Shown: positions 28,495 through 38,297 of the stretch, in pieces | How positions within the stretch are numbered: the first letter of the stretch is position 1 | Layout of the letters: each line of letters begins with the position of its first letter | From: Filifactor alocis ATCC 35896 | GTDB lineage: Bacteria > Bacillota > Clostridia > Peptostreptococcales > Filifactoraceae | Length of the DNA: 64,000 nt | Direction of reading: 5' to 3' | NCBI RefSeq assembly: GCF_000163895.2 | Contig: NC_016630.1 | Span: forward strand, 558,001 to 622,000 | Notes under the pieces: generated by a model | Database searches by the model: none | Told to the model about the DNA's origin: nothing | Seen by the model: only the letters and a program-made list of their open reading frames with translations | Made by a program: the position numbers and the translations under genes

Positions 28495-30123
28495 CTATAC
28501 GAGTGTAGAACCACCTATAAACTCTCTTACTAAAGATGTCGGCGGAATATCTATTTCCAATTCCATCTCATCAAAAAACTGTAAAAACTTTTCCAATCTA
28601 CGAGTTTCACTATATACTTCACTGTTACAATCAATACTCTGCAGCATAGGATATACAAATTTTTTCAAAACTGACAATTCATAGATGAGTGCAGAGTTAA
28701 ACATAACATCAGCGTTTTCTTGATACGGAAAAATATACTTTTGTTCAGCTTTTTTCAGTTTATCAAATGCTTCAATAACAGCCTGCGGAGTCTTTCCCCG
28801 CGTTTGAGTATCTCGTGCCATTCTACGAATCAAACGAAGATCTGATGTGGAAATTTTATTATGGCTGTCCAAATTCATCTGCGTTAATGGACTGACGTAA
28901 ATTCTAAATTTATTTCCGTCCGGAATTTGGTTGGTCAATTTTGGATTCAACCCGTGAATTCCCTCCAAAATAATGGGCTGTTTTTCTTCCACTTGTATTT
29001 TGTTCGTTGGATCAAAATATTTTTTTCCTGTTACAAAATCAAAAGTAGGCAAAACCACTTCTTCACCTGCAATAATTTCTGCCATTTGACGATTGAATAA
29101 TGTAATATCAACGGCATCCACTGTTTCAAAGTCCGGTTCTCCATGCTCATCTAATGGTGTTTCTTCTCGATCTACAAAATAATTATCCATAGAAATAGTA
29201 ATCGGAGACAGTCCATTTACTTTTAACTGTAATTCCAAACGATGTGCAAAACTGGTTTTTCCGGAACTGGATGGACCTGCTATCAAAATAATTCTACCTT
29301 TTTCCCGGTTGTTCAAAATCATATCTGCAATTTCACAAATTTTCTTTTCGTGTGCCGCTTCTGTAACTCGAACAATCTCTCTGTATTCACCACTTTGAAT
29401 GGCACAATTCCATTCATGAACATTGCTGATGCCCATTATTTTTCCCCACTCAGATGCGTTTTTATATACTTGAAACAATTTGGGTTGAGGAATAAAGCCG
29501 GTAGGTTTATTTGGATTTTTTTCGGACGGTCCTAACAAAACAATTCCATGGTTATACAAATGTAAATAGAACACCTTCAGATATCCTGTAGACGGTACCA
29601 TATAACCATAATAATAGTCCTGAAGCCATCCACATCGATAAATATGCGTCATACAAGAATCTTTATACCGTAACAATTGACTGTTATTAGATGATAATTT
29701 ATCCTCTTGCAAACGCTTAATAGCCTCTTCCCTTGTATAAGAAATCCTCTCAATCAAAACATTTTCTTCTACCAGCTGTCTCATTCGTTTTTCAATCAAG
29801 CGAACATGAGTACTCTTCAATGTTTCTTTATATTCTATATCAAAATAAATTCCATTTTGCAAAGAATGTTTAACAATTACAATAGCCCCGTCCAATATTT
29901 CTCTTGCTGCACGGGTAAACAAAAAAGTCAAAGATGTCATATAGATTCTTCTTCCATCATTATCTGTAATATCTAAAAAAGTAATCTCTGCCTCTTCTTC
30001 CACCTCATATGATAGAGGATATAAATTATTATTCACTTTTGCTGCCAACGGCATATTTTCTGTATTTTGATACTGTCGAATTTCCCATAATTGTTCTAAT
30101 TTCTTTTTTCGTTGAATATTCAT
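28495..30123 (-). CDS. Nucleoside (uridine-type) kinase with tRNA-synthetase-like N-terminal domain
   Basis: The C-terminal half is a phosphoribulokinase/uridine kinase P-loop domain: Walker A GPSSSGKT near residue 286, TISMDNYFVDREETP near 315, then the aspartate-rich DFETVDAVD. The N-terminal half resembles the second additional domain of threonyl-/alanyl-tRNA synthetases, with a TGS-like start. This fusion of about 540 residues is common in Clostridia and is usually annotated as nucleoside kinase. The role of the N-terminal part and the true substrate are not known. It lies downstream of lepB on the same strand with an 88-base gap. Confidence 0.85.
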   Translation of the reverse strand: MNIQRKKKLEQLWEIRQYQNTENMPLAAKVNNNLYPLSYEVEEEAEITFLDITDNDGRRIYMTSLTFLFTRAAREILDGAIVIVKHSLQNGIYFDIEYKETLKSTHVRLIEKRMRQLVEENVLIERISYTREEAIKRLQEDKLSSNNSQLLRYKDSCMTHIYRCGWLQDYYYGYMVPSTGYLKVFYLHLYNHGIVLLGPSEKNPNKPTGFIPQPKLFQVYKNASEWGKIMGISNVHEWNCAIQSGEYREIVRVTEAAHEKKICEIADMILNNREKGRIILIAGPSSSGKTSFAHRLELQLKVNGLSPITISMDNYFVDREETPLDEHGEPDFETVDAVDITLFNRQMAEIIAGEEVVLPTFDFVTGKKYFDPTNKIQVEEKQPIILEGIHGLNPKLTNQIPDGNKFRIYVSPLTQMNLDSHNKISTSDLRLIRRMARDTQTRGKTPQAVIEAFDKLKKAEQKYIFPYQENADVMFNSALIYELSVLKKFVYPMLQSIDCNSEVYSETRRLEKFLQFFDEMELEIDIPPTSLVREFIGGSTLV

Positions 30124-30211
30124 ATCCTATCTCCCCTATTTTTCAACAAACTCTGTCCTATTCTGCATAAAAAGAATCCTACAGATTTTGAACGGTTGAT
30201 AAAATCACCTT

Positions 30212-30763
30212 TTATTCCGGTAAAAAGTCTGTTGTAATTTTGCTAAAAGGAAATAATCGTAATGTCACTTTCCCTATAATATTTTCTTTTGAAATCATTC
30301 CTACTCGATCATCCCTACTATCACTACTGTTCAACCGATTGTCCCCCATTACAAAATACTGGTTTTGGGGTACAACGACCATTATATCACGATCAGTTAT
30401 TCCATCATTGATATAAGGTTCATTCAGTTCCTCTCCATTTCGATAAACCATACCGTCTTTTACTTCGATGATATCTCCGGGTAATCCGATGACGCGCTTT
30501 ACCAAATCTTTTTTCTTTTTAGAAGATTCTCCGTCTAATGAAAGCTTGGAATGAAATACCACAACATCCAAATATTCTACCGGTTTATTTTTATATGCTA
30601 ATCGATTCATAATAAGATAATCATTTGGATATAGCGTGGGAACCATTGACTCTCCTTTCACTATCGTAGGTCTTACAAAATGTGTAATAATCAATGCTAA
30701 CACTCCTGCAATGATGATTACTTTTATCCATTCAAAAATTTCTCTTTTAATTTCTTTACTCAT
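30212..30763 (-). CDS. lepB: Signal peptidase I
   Basis: This is the type I leader peptidase, which cleaves signal peptides on the outer side of the membrane. A single N-terminal membrane segment (about 13-27) precedes the catalytic serine S39 in KGESMVPTL. The general-base lysine is K89 in LVKRVIGLPGD, and GDNRLNSSDSRD is the box E motif. The open frame extends upstream, but GGAGG is spaced for ATG 30763, giving 183 residues. It starts 50 bases after polC and may be the far end of the pyrH operon. Confidence 0.95.
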   Translation of the reverse strand: MSKEIKREIFEWIKVIIIAGVLALIITHFVRPTIVKGESMVPTLYPNDYLIMNRLAYKNKPVEYLDVVVFHSKLSLDGESSKKKKDLVKRVIGLPGDIIEVKDGMVYRNGEELNEPYINDGITDRDIMVVVPQNQYFVMGDNRLNSSDSRDDRVGMISKENIIGKVTLRLFPFSKITTDFLPE

Positions 30764-30813
30764 ACCAATGCCTCCATATTTTTGTTGTTTTGTATTTATC
30801 ACATCGAACTCTC

Positions 30814-33800
30814 TTAAAAAAGAGAAAGTTGGTTCGTTTCAGGCAATCCCTGTAAACAACCATGATTCCTCAAAGTTTCAATTACCGTTTTACTCGCCTT
30901 GGTTCGTATCCTAAAATCTTCTAAAGAAATAAATTCTGACTTGCCGGCCTCTTCTTTGATTTTTTCCGCAACCGTGAGTCCCAAGCCCGGAATACTGAGC
31001 AACGGTGGTAAGATTTCATTGTCAAGCACATAAAATTTTTTGGAATCCGACTTATAGATATCTACATGATTCATCTTCACACCTCTTTGATGCATCTCAT
31101 ATGCTAATTCCAAAACGGTAATAAATCCCATCTCTTTTGCTGTTAAATTATTTTCTTTTTGTTTTAATTCTTGGTATGCCATCATAACCGCTTCTTTTCC
31201 TCTACAAATCAAATCCACATCAAAGTTATCCACCTTTGTGCTGAAACAAGCCGCATAAAATGCTTCTTTGTGATACACCTTAAAGTATGCAATTCTAAAT
31301 GACATCATCACATAAGCCACCGCATGTGCCTTTGGAAACATATACTTAATTTTTTTACAAGAAGTAATATACCAATTCGGGACTTGATGACTTATCATAC
31401 ATTCTTCCTGTTCTTCTGTAAGTCCTTTTCCTTTACGAACATTCTCCATAATCTTAAAAGACATTTTAGAAGGCAAACCTTCTTGAATCAGATAATTCAT
31501 AATATCGTCCCTTGTAGAAATAACATCTTTTAAGGTAACGGTGTTACTTCTTACCAAATCTTGAGCATTATTAACCCATACATCCGTTCCATGGGATAAA
31601 CCGGAAATACGTATTAATTCCGCAAATGTATGAGGATTCGTGTCCATCAACATGTGTTGTACAAATCTTGTTCCAAACTCCGGAATTCCTAATGTCCCCG
31701 TCTCACATTGTATCTGAGATAAATCGCAATCAATTGCATCAGTAGAAGTAAATATCGACATAACTCTTTCATCATCCAACGGAATTTCTGTTGCTACAAC
31801 GTTTGTCATATCTTCTAAGTGTCTAATGATGGAAGGAACATCGTGTCCGAGAATATCCAATTTCAAAATACGGCCACTGATAGAATGATAATCAAAATGT
31901 GTTGTAATCACTCCGCATTTTGTATCATTTGCAGGATATTGTACCGGTGTAAAATCATAGATATCTTTGTTCTTAGGACAAACCATGACACCGCCCGGAT
32001 GCTGTCCGGAAGTTCTTTTAATTCCTGTGCATCCTAACTGTAACCGCTGCTTTTCAGCATTATTTGCAACCAAATTATTCTCTTCCAAATACTTGACAAC
32101 ATATCCATATGCTGTTTTTTCCGCAACTGTTCCAATTGTTCCGGCACGAAACACATAGCCTTCTCCGAATAAATCTTCTACAAACTTATGTGCGTTCGGT
32201 TGATATTCTCCGGCAAAGTTCAAATCAATATCAGGTTCTTTATCTCCTTCAAATCCCAAAAATACTTCAAAAGGAATATCAAAGCCGTCTTTTTTCAATT
32301 CTCTGCCACAACAAGGACACAGTTTATTCGGCATATCTACTCCTGAACCAAATGCTCCACTCTCCATAAATTCCGAGTACTTGCAATCTTCATTTTCACA
32401 AATGTAGTGTGGAGGCAACGGGTTCACCTCTGTAATATCACTCATTGTTGCAGCAAAAGAAGAACCGACTGATCCTCTTGAACCTACCAAATATCCGTCT
32501 CTCAAAGATTTCGTCACTAATTTTTGAGCAATGATATACATTACAGCATATCCGTTCCCAATGATAGAACTCAACTCTCTATCCAGTCTCTTTTCAACTA
32601 TTTCAGGTAGAGGATTCCCATAAATCCGTTTTGCCTTCTCGTAACACATCTCTCTAAGATCTTCTTTTGCACCTTCTATCTCAGGCGGAAATGTCCCCTC
32701 GGGAACAGGTAACATCTCTTCAATCAAATCAGCGAAATCATTGGTATTTTTCACAACAATCTCGTAAGCAACCTCTTTCCCCAGATACTCAAACTCATCC
32801 AACATTTCTTGTGTTGTCCGATAATAAAGAGCTTGATCTATTCTATCATCTTTTTTCTTTTGTCCGTAACGCAAAATATGACGATAAATTCCATCTTCCG
32901 GATTCAAATAATGTACATTTCCAACAGCAACTGTCATAATTCCCGCTTGAGTTGCAGCATCATAAATTCTCTGATTGATTCTTCTCAAATCAGTCTCATT
33001 CATATCAAATCTTGCACTGAAAAAACTACGATAGGTGCTAACAGGCATAACTTCCGCAAAATCATAAAATTTTATTTTTTCGTCCACTACGGAAGGATCA
33101 ACGCCTCGTTCAACTTCTTCTCTTACTCCTCCAAAGATTTCTCCGTTCTCTCCGCCTGTACCAATTAACAATCCTTCTCTATGCTCAACCAATTCACTCT
33201 TTAAAATGCGTGGGATACGATAAAAATGCTTGATGTGTGAAAAGGAAATCAGTTTGTATAAGTTCTTTAACCCAACTAAATTCTGAGCAAAAATGGTAAT
33301 TGATTTATCTCGAATGGTATCAATATTTGTCTTTGTAATTTTTTGATTTACTTCTGCTAATGTCGTAACACCGCACTCCTCTATCATTGTCAAAAATTTC
33401 AAAAAGATTTGTGCTGTTGCTTCCGCGTCATCTACCGCTCTATGGTGATTTTCTAAGGAGATTCCCAATTTCTTAGCTACCACATTCAACTTGTGTCTTT
33501 TCAAATCTGTCAACAAAGCTCGAGACAATTCCACCGTGTCTATCGCAATTCTATCATAAAGCAAATCCAGTCTTTTGCAATTTTCTTTAATAAATGAAGT
33601 ATCAAAATCACTGTTATGTGCTACAAAGACACTGTCTTTGCTAAATTCCATAAACCTCGGTAAAACTTCCTCTATTGTATCTTCATTGCACACCATTTCA
33701 TTTGTAATAGAAGTCAATTCTGTAATATGATAAGGAATTTCTCTTTTCGGATTTACAAATTCACTGAACCTGTCTATAATTTCTCTATTTTTTATTTTAA

Positions 33801-35037
33801 CAGCACCGATTTCGATAATCGCATCATTAATGCTGGAAAAACCTGTTGTTTCAATATCGAATACCACAAACTCCTGATTCAAATCTTTGTCATTAAACTC
33901 CTTTAAGATATTGGACATATCATCAACAAGATGACCCTCTACTCCATAAAGTACTTTAATTCCTGTTTTTTTTGCACTTCCCATTGCATCCGGAAATGCT
34001 TGAACCACCGCATCATCAGTAATCGCTATTGCTTTATGACCAAATTCCTTTGCCGCTCCCAACAATTCTTTTGCACTCAACAACCCTTCCATAGATGACA
34101 TTGATGTGTGTGCATGTAACTCTACTCTCTTCCTCTCACAGTTATCGAACCGCTTTTCTTCTTTGCTCGGCATCATGGAAGAAACCATCACAACCAATTC
34201 CTGTGCATAGGTATCATAAGTCACATTCCCTAATATTTTTACAAAATCTCCGTCAGATAATTGTAAGTTATCTTCTTTTAAAAATAATTTGCAACTAATG
34301 GAATCTGTTTGATCGGTAATATTAAAGAGGTACAAGTATTTTTGATTTTTCATCTGTCTTTTATCAAATGCAAATACCTTTCCTTCCAAAATTATCTTCT
34401 CCACCGCCTGGCGAATCGTTTTGAGCGGAACCGCTTCTCCTGAAAAATTTTTCCCGTACATACAAACAGCTTCCATTGTTTTTTGTTCTTTCGGTGCTTC
34501 CGCAATCTTTGTTTCCATCGTTTGAATAAATTGTTCCAAATAATCTTCTTGTTGCTTTTGATAATGTTCAATTGCGTATTCCGAACAGTTGCAAATGAAT
34601 GACACCTCCATTACAATTCCCAATTCTCTCTGTATTTTTTCAGCCAATACCATATCTAACTTGTTATTCTTTAAGTTATTATGTAAAAATGTCTGAGAAA
34701 CACAACAATATAATTTTTTTTGCTCTGAATCTATCTCAATGGTGACATTGGTTTTCATCCCATTTAATGATGGATATTTTCTAAAGAGGTACTCTTTCAC
34801 ATTTGACTGATAGTTTGTCCAAAATTCTTCATTTTTTATAATATTTGAATATCGTACGGACAAAACAACAACATAACCTTGCAATAACTCTGATAGGTCT
34901 TGTTCATACTTCTCTATTTCTGATTCCGTCAAAAAATGCATCAGCTCTAAAAAAAACACTACTGTTCTGCTTTTTTTCAAATATTTTATATGAGTGACAT
35001 TTAAATGATGTTCTCCAAAAAAAGATTTTACTTCCAT
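30814..35037 (-). CDS. polC: DNA polymerase III alpha subunit, PolC type
   Basis: PolC is the main replicative polymerase of low-G+C Firmicutes. The 1407 residues have an N-terminal domain, an OB fold (about 200-290), a PHP domain split by a DEDD proofreading exonuclease (FVVFDIETTG near 394, HNSDFD near 472, HHRAVDDAEAT near 532), a four-cysteine zinc site (about 880-915) and the polymerase palm with PDIDLNF near 936. The length is slightly below the usual 1430-1450. In the PHP domain the motif normally read as Thr-Asp-His is Thr-Asp-Asp (near 341). It follows ispG by 128 bases. Confidence 0.97.
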   Translation of the reverse strand: MEVKSFFGEHHLNVTHIKYLKKSRTVVFFLELMHFLTESEIEKYEQDLSELLQGYVVVLSVRYSNIIKNEEFWTNYQSNVKEYLFRKYPSLNGMKTNVTIEIDSEQKKLYCCVSQTFLHNNLKNNKLDMVLAEKIQRELGIVMEVSFICNCSEYAIEHYQKQQEDYLEQFIQTMETKIAEAPKEQKTMEAVCMYGKNFSGEAVPLKTIRQAVEKIILEGKVFAFDKRQMKNQKYLYLFNITDQTDSISCKLFLKEDNLQLSDGDFVKILGNVTYDTYAQELVVMVSSMMPSKEEKRFDNCERKRVELHAHTSMSSMEGLLSAKELLGAAKEFGHKAIAITDDAVVQAFPDAMGSAKKTGIKVLYGVEGHLVDDMSNILKEFNDKDLNQEFVVFDIETTGFSSINDAIIEIGAVKIKNREIIDRFSEFVNPKREIPYHITELTSITNEMVCNEDTIEEVLPRFMEFSKDSVFVAHNSDFDTSFIKENCKRLDLLYDRIAIDTVELSRALLTDLKRHKLNVVAKKLGISLENHHRAVDDAEATAQIFLKFLTMIEECGVTTLAEVNQKITKTNIDTIRDKSITIFAQNLVGLKNLYKLISFSHIKHFYRIPRILKSELVEHREGLLIGTGGENGEIFGGVREEVERGVDPSVVDEKIKFYDFAEVMPVSTYRSFFSARFDMNETDLRRINQRIYDAATQAGIMTVAVGNVHYLNPEDGIYRHILRYGQKKKDDRIDQALYYRTTQEMLDEFEYLGKEVAYEIVVKNTNDFADLIEEMLPVPEGTFPPEIEGAKEDLREMCYEKAKRIYGNPLPEIVEKRLDRELSSIIGNGYAVMYIIAQKLVTKSLRDGYLVGSRGSVGSSFAATMSDITEVNPLPPHYICENEDCKYSEFMESGAFGSGVDMPNKLCPCCGRELKKDGFDIPFEVFLGFEGDKEPDIDLNFAGEYQPNAHKFVEDLFGEGYVFRAGTIGTVAEKTAYGYVVKYLEENNLVANNAEKQRLQLGCTGIKRTSGQHPGGVMVCPKNKDIYDFTPVQYPANDTKCGVITTHFDYHSISGRILKLDILGHDVPSIIRHLEDMTNVVATEIPLDDERVMSIFTSTDAIDCDLSQIQCETGTLGIPEFGTRFVQHMLMDTNPHTFAELIRISGLSHGTDVWVNNAQDLVRSNTVTLKDVISTRDDIMNYLIQEGLPSKMSFKIMENVRKGKGLTEEQEECMISHQVPNWYITSCKKIKYMFPKAHAVAYVMMSFRIAYFKVYHKEAFYAACFSTKVDNFDVDLICRGKEAVMMAYQELKQKENNLTAKEMGFITVLELAYEMHQRGVKMNHVDIYKSDSKKFYVLDNEILPPLLSIPGLGLTVAEKIKEEAGKSEFISLEDFRIRTKASKTVIETLRNHGCLQGLPETNQLSLF

Positions 35038-35129
35038 TTTTCTCTCTTTTCTTTTTCTTACTTTACTATTTACTCTTCAATAACAACGATACGATTACCG
35101 GTCCGCTTTCACTTTGTTGAACGGAACTA

Positions 35130-35160
35130 ATCCTTGTCAACAATATTCATCGACAAGGAT
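35130..35160. other. Hairpin between ispG and polC
   Basis: ATCCTTGTC (35130-35138) pairs with GACAAGGAT (35152-35160), 9 base pairs, just after the ispG stop. There is no T-run on the minus strand, so it could be an mRNA processing or stability element rather than a terminator. Confidence 0.4.
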
Positions 35161-35165
35161 ATCCG

Positions 35166-36215
35166 CTACATTTTTTCAATTTCTTTGAGAAGCTCCACCT
35201 CGATATCCGCTTCTTTAATCTTCCGAACAACTTCTCCCTTTTTAAATAAAATTGCCTCTCCAATTCCTCCGGCTATCCCAATATCTGCTTCTCTTGCTTC
35301 TCCCGGTCCATTTACCGCACAACCCATAATTGCCAATGTGATTGGTTTATGAATATCTTTTACCGCCTTTTCAATTCGTTCCGCCAAAGGTATCAAATCA
35401 ATCTTGGTTCTTCCGCAGGTAGGACAAGAAATAATCTTAATATCCTTATCATACAAGTCCAAAGATTTCAAAATATCCTTTGCTATAATGACCTCTTCCA
35501 CAGGATTTGCAGTCAACGATACACGAATGGTATCCCCTATCCCGTTCATCAATAAACTTCCAATTCCAATGGCAGATTTTACAGCTCCGCTTCTCACTCC
35601 TCCGGATTCTGTAATTCCTAAATGAAGAGGATAAGAAGAAATTTCAGAAAAACGAGTATATGCCTCTATCGAACGAAAAATATCACTTGCTTTTAGCGAT
35701 ACTACAATATCATAAAAGTCCATCTTTTCTAAAATAGAGATATGCTCCAATGCACTTTGAATCATAGATTCTACTACTGTACGATCTTCTGACAACACCT
35801 TCTTATCCAAAGATCCTCCGTTCACTCCTATTCGAATTGGAATCTTCTTCTCTTTTGCCATCTTAATAACAGCTTTTACCTTTTCTTCTCCTCCGATATT
35901 TCCGGGATTGATTCTCAAGGCATCAATCCCATTTTTCATCACTTCTAAAGCTAAAATATGATTAAAATGAATATCGGCAACTAAAGGAATATTTACCTTT
36001 TTTTTAATTTCTTTTACTGCTATTGCAGCTTCTTGAGTCGGAATCGCCAATCTCACAATTTGACAGCCTTCTCGTTCTAACTCCAATATTTGATTTACTG
36101 TCTGAGCAACATCTTCTGTTGGTGTATTTGTCATTGATTGAATCACAATAGGATAATTGCCGCCTACTATAACGCCTCCGACATTAACCGCTCTTGTGTT
36201 TTTTCGATTCATCAT
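35166..36215 (-). CDS. ispG: 4-hydroxy-3-methylbut-2-enyl diphosphate synthase
   Basis: IspG is the Fe-S enzyme of the MEP isoprenoid pathway that converts methylerythritol cyclodiphosphate to HMBPP. The N-terminal TIM barrel (VNVGGVIVGGNYPIVIQSMTN-like start) is followed by the cluster domain with ISCPTCGRTKIDL (near 261) and GCAVNGPGEA (near 301), which supply the three cysteine ligands, and a glutamate. The 349 residues are typical. The ATG at 36215 is used, although a second ATG follows at once. It lies between rseP and polC, as in many Firmicutes, and its product feeds the undecaprenyl pathway with UppS. Confidence 0.96.
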   Translation of the reverse strand: MMNRKNTRAVNVGGVIVGGNYPIVIQSMTNTPTEDVAQTVNQILELEREGCQIVRLAIPTQEAAIAVKEIKKKVNIPLVADIHFNHILALEVMKNGIDALRINPGNIGGEEKVKAVIKMAKEKKIPIRIGVNGGSLDKKVLSEDRTVVESMIQSALEHISILEKMDFYDIVVSLKASDIFRSIEAYTRFSEISSYPLHLGITESGGVRSGAVKSAIGIGSLLMNGIGDTIRVSLTANPVEEVIIAKDILKSLDLYDKDIKIISCPTCGRTKIDLIPLAERIEKAVKDIHKPITLAIMGCAVNGPGEAREADIGIAGGIGEAILFKKGEVVRKIKEADIEVELLKEIEKM

Positions 36216-36233
36216 CAGTATTCCCCTATCTTT

Positions 36234-37265
36234 TTATCCCTTAAAAAATATACGCACAATATCTTTGTATGTTACCAAAATCATAAGCCCTAACAAAAAT
36301 GCAAATCCTGCTAAATTAATTCTATTCTCCCATTTCAAAGACAATTTTTTTCCTCTTCTTAAAATCTCAATGACGGAAATTAAAATTCTGCTTCCATCCA
36401 ATGCCGGAATCGGTAATAAATTCAAAATACCTAAATTCAAACTAATTATCCCTGTAATATACAACAAATATTCCGAACCTACTTTCGCGGTATGCGATAC
36501 CACTTGAATAATGCCGATTGGTCCGGCTAAATCATTTGTATCTGCTCTTCCGGTGAACAGTTGCTTCAGAAAGACCAACATCTCTGTTCCTATCGATAGA
36601 GTCATAGCAAACCCTCTCTTAACAGACGGAATCAGTCGATGTTCTATTTTAGGCGTAATTCCTATCATATAACGTCCTTCCTTGAAGATAGGAACCATTT
36701 CTACAGTCTTTTCCTCTTGTTCTTTTGTGAGAATATCTATCACAATGACAGAATTTTTCTCTACCTTGGAAAGCTCTTTCATGATGTCTTCCCATTCTTT
36801 TGTAGCTACACCATTTACAGAAACAATAGTATCCCCTTCAGAAATCCCCGATTGATATGCCGGATAATTCGGCAGTACTTGATCTACCATATTTTTTTCA
36901 TATCCGACAATTCCGATAAATAAACAAAATGCAATCACGGCAAAAATAATATTCATCACCGGTCCTGCCAAAGCCACAGCAATTTTTTGCATCGGTCTTT
37001 TATTGTTAAAATCCTCTTCAGGTAAGCAAACTTCTTCTCCGTCATCCTCAAAAGGACTCATTCTTACAAATCCACCCATAGGAATACAGTTGATGGAATA
37101 GATTGTATCATGATATGTTTTTTTGAATAAACTCGGTCCCATTCCTATTGCGAATTCATATACTCTGACATCGTTCTTCTTAGCAACAATAAAATGTCCT
37201 AATTCATGTATGAAAACCAAAAAGCCGAAAATCAACAACGCTATTATTGTATGAAAAATTCCCAT
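36234..37265 (-). CDS. rseP: Site-2 zinc metalloprotease RseP
   Basis: This intramembrane protease cleaves anti-sigma factors and remnant signal peptides. The HELGH zinc motif lies at residues 20-24 in the first membrane segment. One PDZ domain occupies the middle (about 115-200, with YQSGISEGDTIVSVNG). The second active-site motif NLLPIPALDGSRI lies near 285. The 343 residues match Gram-positive members with a single PDZ. A GGAGG ribosome-binding site precedes the ATG. It belongs to the cdsA-rseP-ispG run, but the expected dxr neighbour is absent. Confidence 0.95.
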   Translation of the reverse strand: MGIFHTIIALLIFGFLVFIHELGHFIVAKKNDVRVYEFAIGMGPSLFKKTYHDTIYSINCIPMGGFVRMSPFEDDGEEVCLPEEDFNNKRPMQKIAVALAGPVMNIIFAVIAFCLFIGIVGYEKNMVDQVLPNYPAYQSGISEGDTIVSVNGVATKEWEDIMKELSKVEKNSVIVIDILTKEQEEKTVEMVPIFKEGRYMIGITPKIEHRLIPSVKRGFAMTLSIGTEMLVFLKQLFTGRADTNDLAGPIGIIQVVSHTAKVGSEYLLYITGIISLNLGILNLLPIPALDGSRILISVIEILRRGKKLSLKWENRINLAGFAFLLGLMILVTYKDIVRIFFKG

Positions 37266-37393
37266 TGATTCCTCCTATCTATACTTTATTGTATTTTTAT
37301 TTTCATAAAGTATTTTATTCCAAAACAAAGCCTATAAATTTAGGTTTTTTGAAAAAATTTTGTATAACTTCTACAATATCATACCCTTTTATT

Positions 37394-38182
37394 CTATTTT
37401 ATAAAAAGTTCAATCAAAACAAAAGCATAATACACAAAAGGTGCTGTAAACAAAACACTGTCAATACGATCTAACACTCCTCCATGACCGGGAATTAATT
37501 TTCCATAGTCTTTTACATCAAATAACCGTTTAATAGAGGAAGCAAACAAATCTCCTAATTGAGATAATATACTTCCCACAATTGCCACTGCAATTATCGG
37601 AATAACATATTTTGTTTCTCCCAAATAAAATAAATATATCTCACAAGAAATTACTGCACCTATTATTCCTCCGATTGCACCTTCTATTGTCTTATTCGGA
37701 CTGATTTTTGGAATCAGTTTATGTTTTCCGAACAACTTTCCGCTGAAATAAGCAAATGTGTCTGTTGCATATGCCAAGATAAAAATGAACCACACATAAG
37801 AATGGGTGAATTGTTCCACTTTAAAAACATAACTGAGTGAGATAGGAATATAAACATACGATAAAATGTTCAATCCTAACTCTTCTACACTAAATCTTTT
37901 TTGAATCATATAAACAGCACCCGTCAAGAAAAGGAAGGGTATCATATTATAATTTTTCCCTATTTCTTCTTTTGAAAACAATAAAATATATGTCAGAAAA
38001 GTGAAAAAATATAACTCTTTTTCTAATACACGATATCCTTTTTTTTGAAAGACACGAGTCATTTCATATAGTCCTATCAAAGATGCACCACATAAGAAAA
38101 TAAACAAATAGATTCCACCGCAATGTACACTGAATAGTAAGAAAGGAATCAAAACTAAAGCTGACAAAAGTCTAACCAACAT
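37394..38182 (-). CDS. cdsA: Phosphatidate cytidylyltransferase (CDP-diglyceride synthase)
   Basis: CdsA makes CDP-diacylglycerol from phosphatidate and CTP at the membrane, the branch point for phospholipids. The protein is mostly hydrophobic with about eight membrane segments. The C-terminal signature is ISQLGDLFASSIKRLFDVKD through PGHGGVLDRIDS, of which SQLGDLFASSIKR and PGHGGVLDRIDS hold the acidic metal site. The 262 residues are normal. The downstream gap to rseP (128 bases) is AT-rich, with a weak CCTA/TAGG hairpin near 37340. Confidence 0.95.
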   Translation of the reverse strand: MLVRLLSALVLIPFLLFSVHCGGIYLFIFLCGASLIGLYEMTRVFQKKGYRVLEKELYFFTFLTYILLFSKEEIGKNYNMIPFLFLTGAVYMIQKRFSVEELGLNILSYVYIPISLSYVFKVEQFTHSYVWFIFILAYATDTFAYFSGKLFGKHKLIPKISPNKTIEGAIGGIIGAVISCEIYLFYLGETKYVIPIIAVAIVGSILSQLGDLFASSIKRLFDVKDYGKLIPGHGGVLDRIDSVLFTAPFVYYAFVLIELFIK

Positions 38183-38297
38183 ATCTAAATTACTCCTCTT
38201 TCTTTATAAAGAATTGAATTTTTGAAATATAGTACCTTCTACATCTTATGCCTTTTTGACTCATAAAACAAGAATTTTATTGTAAAAATAAGCTATA

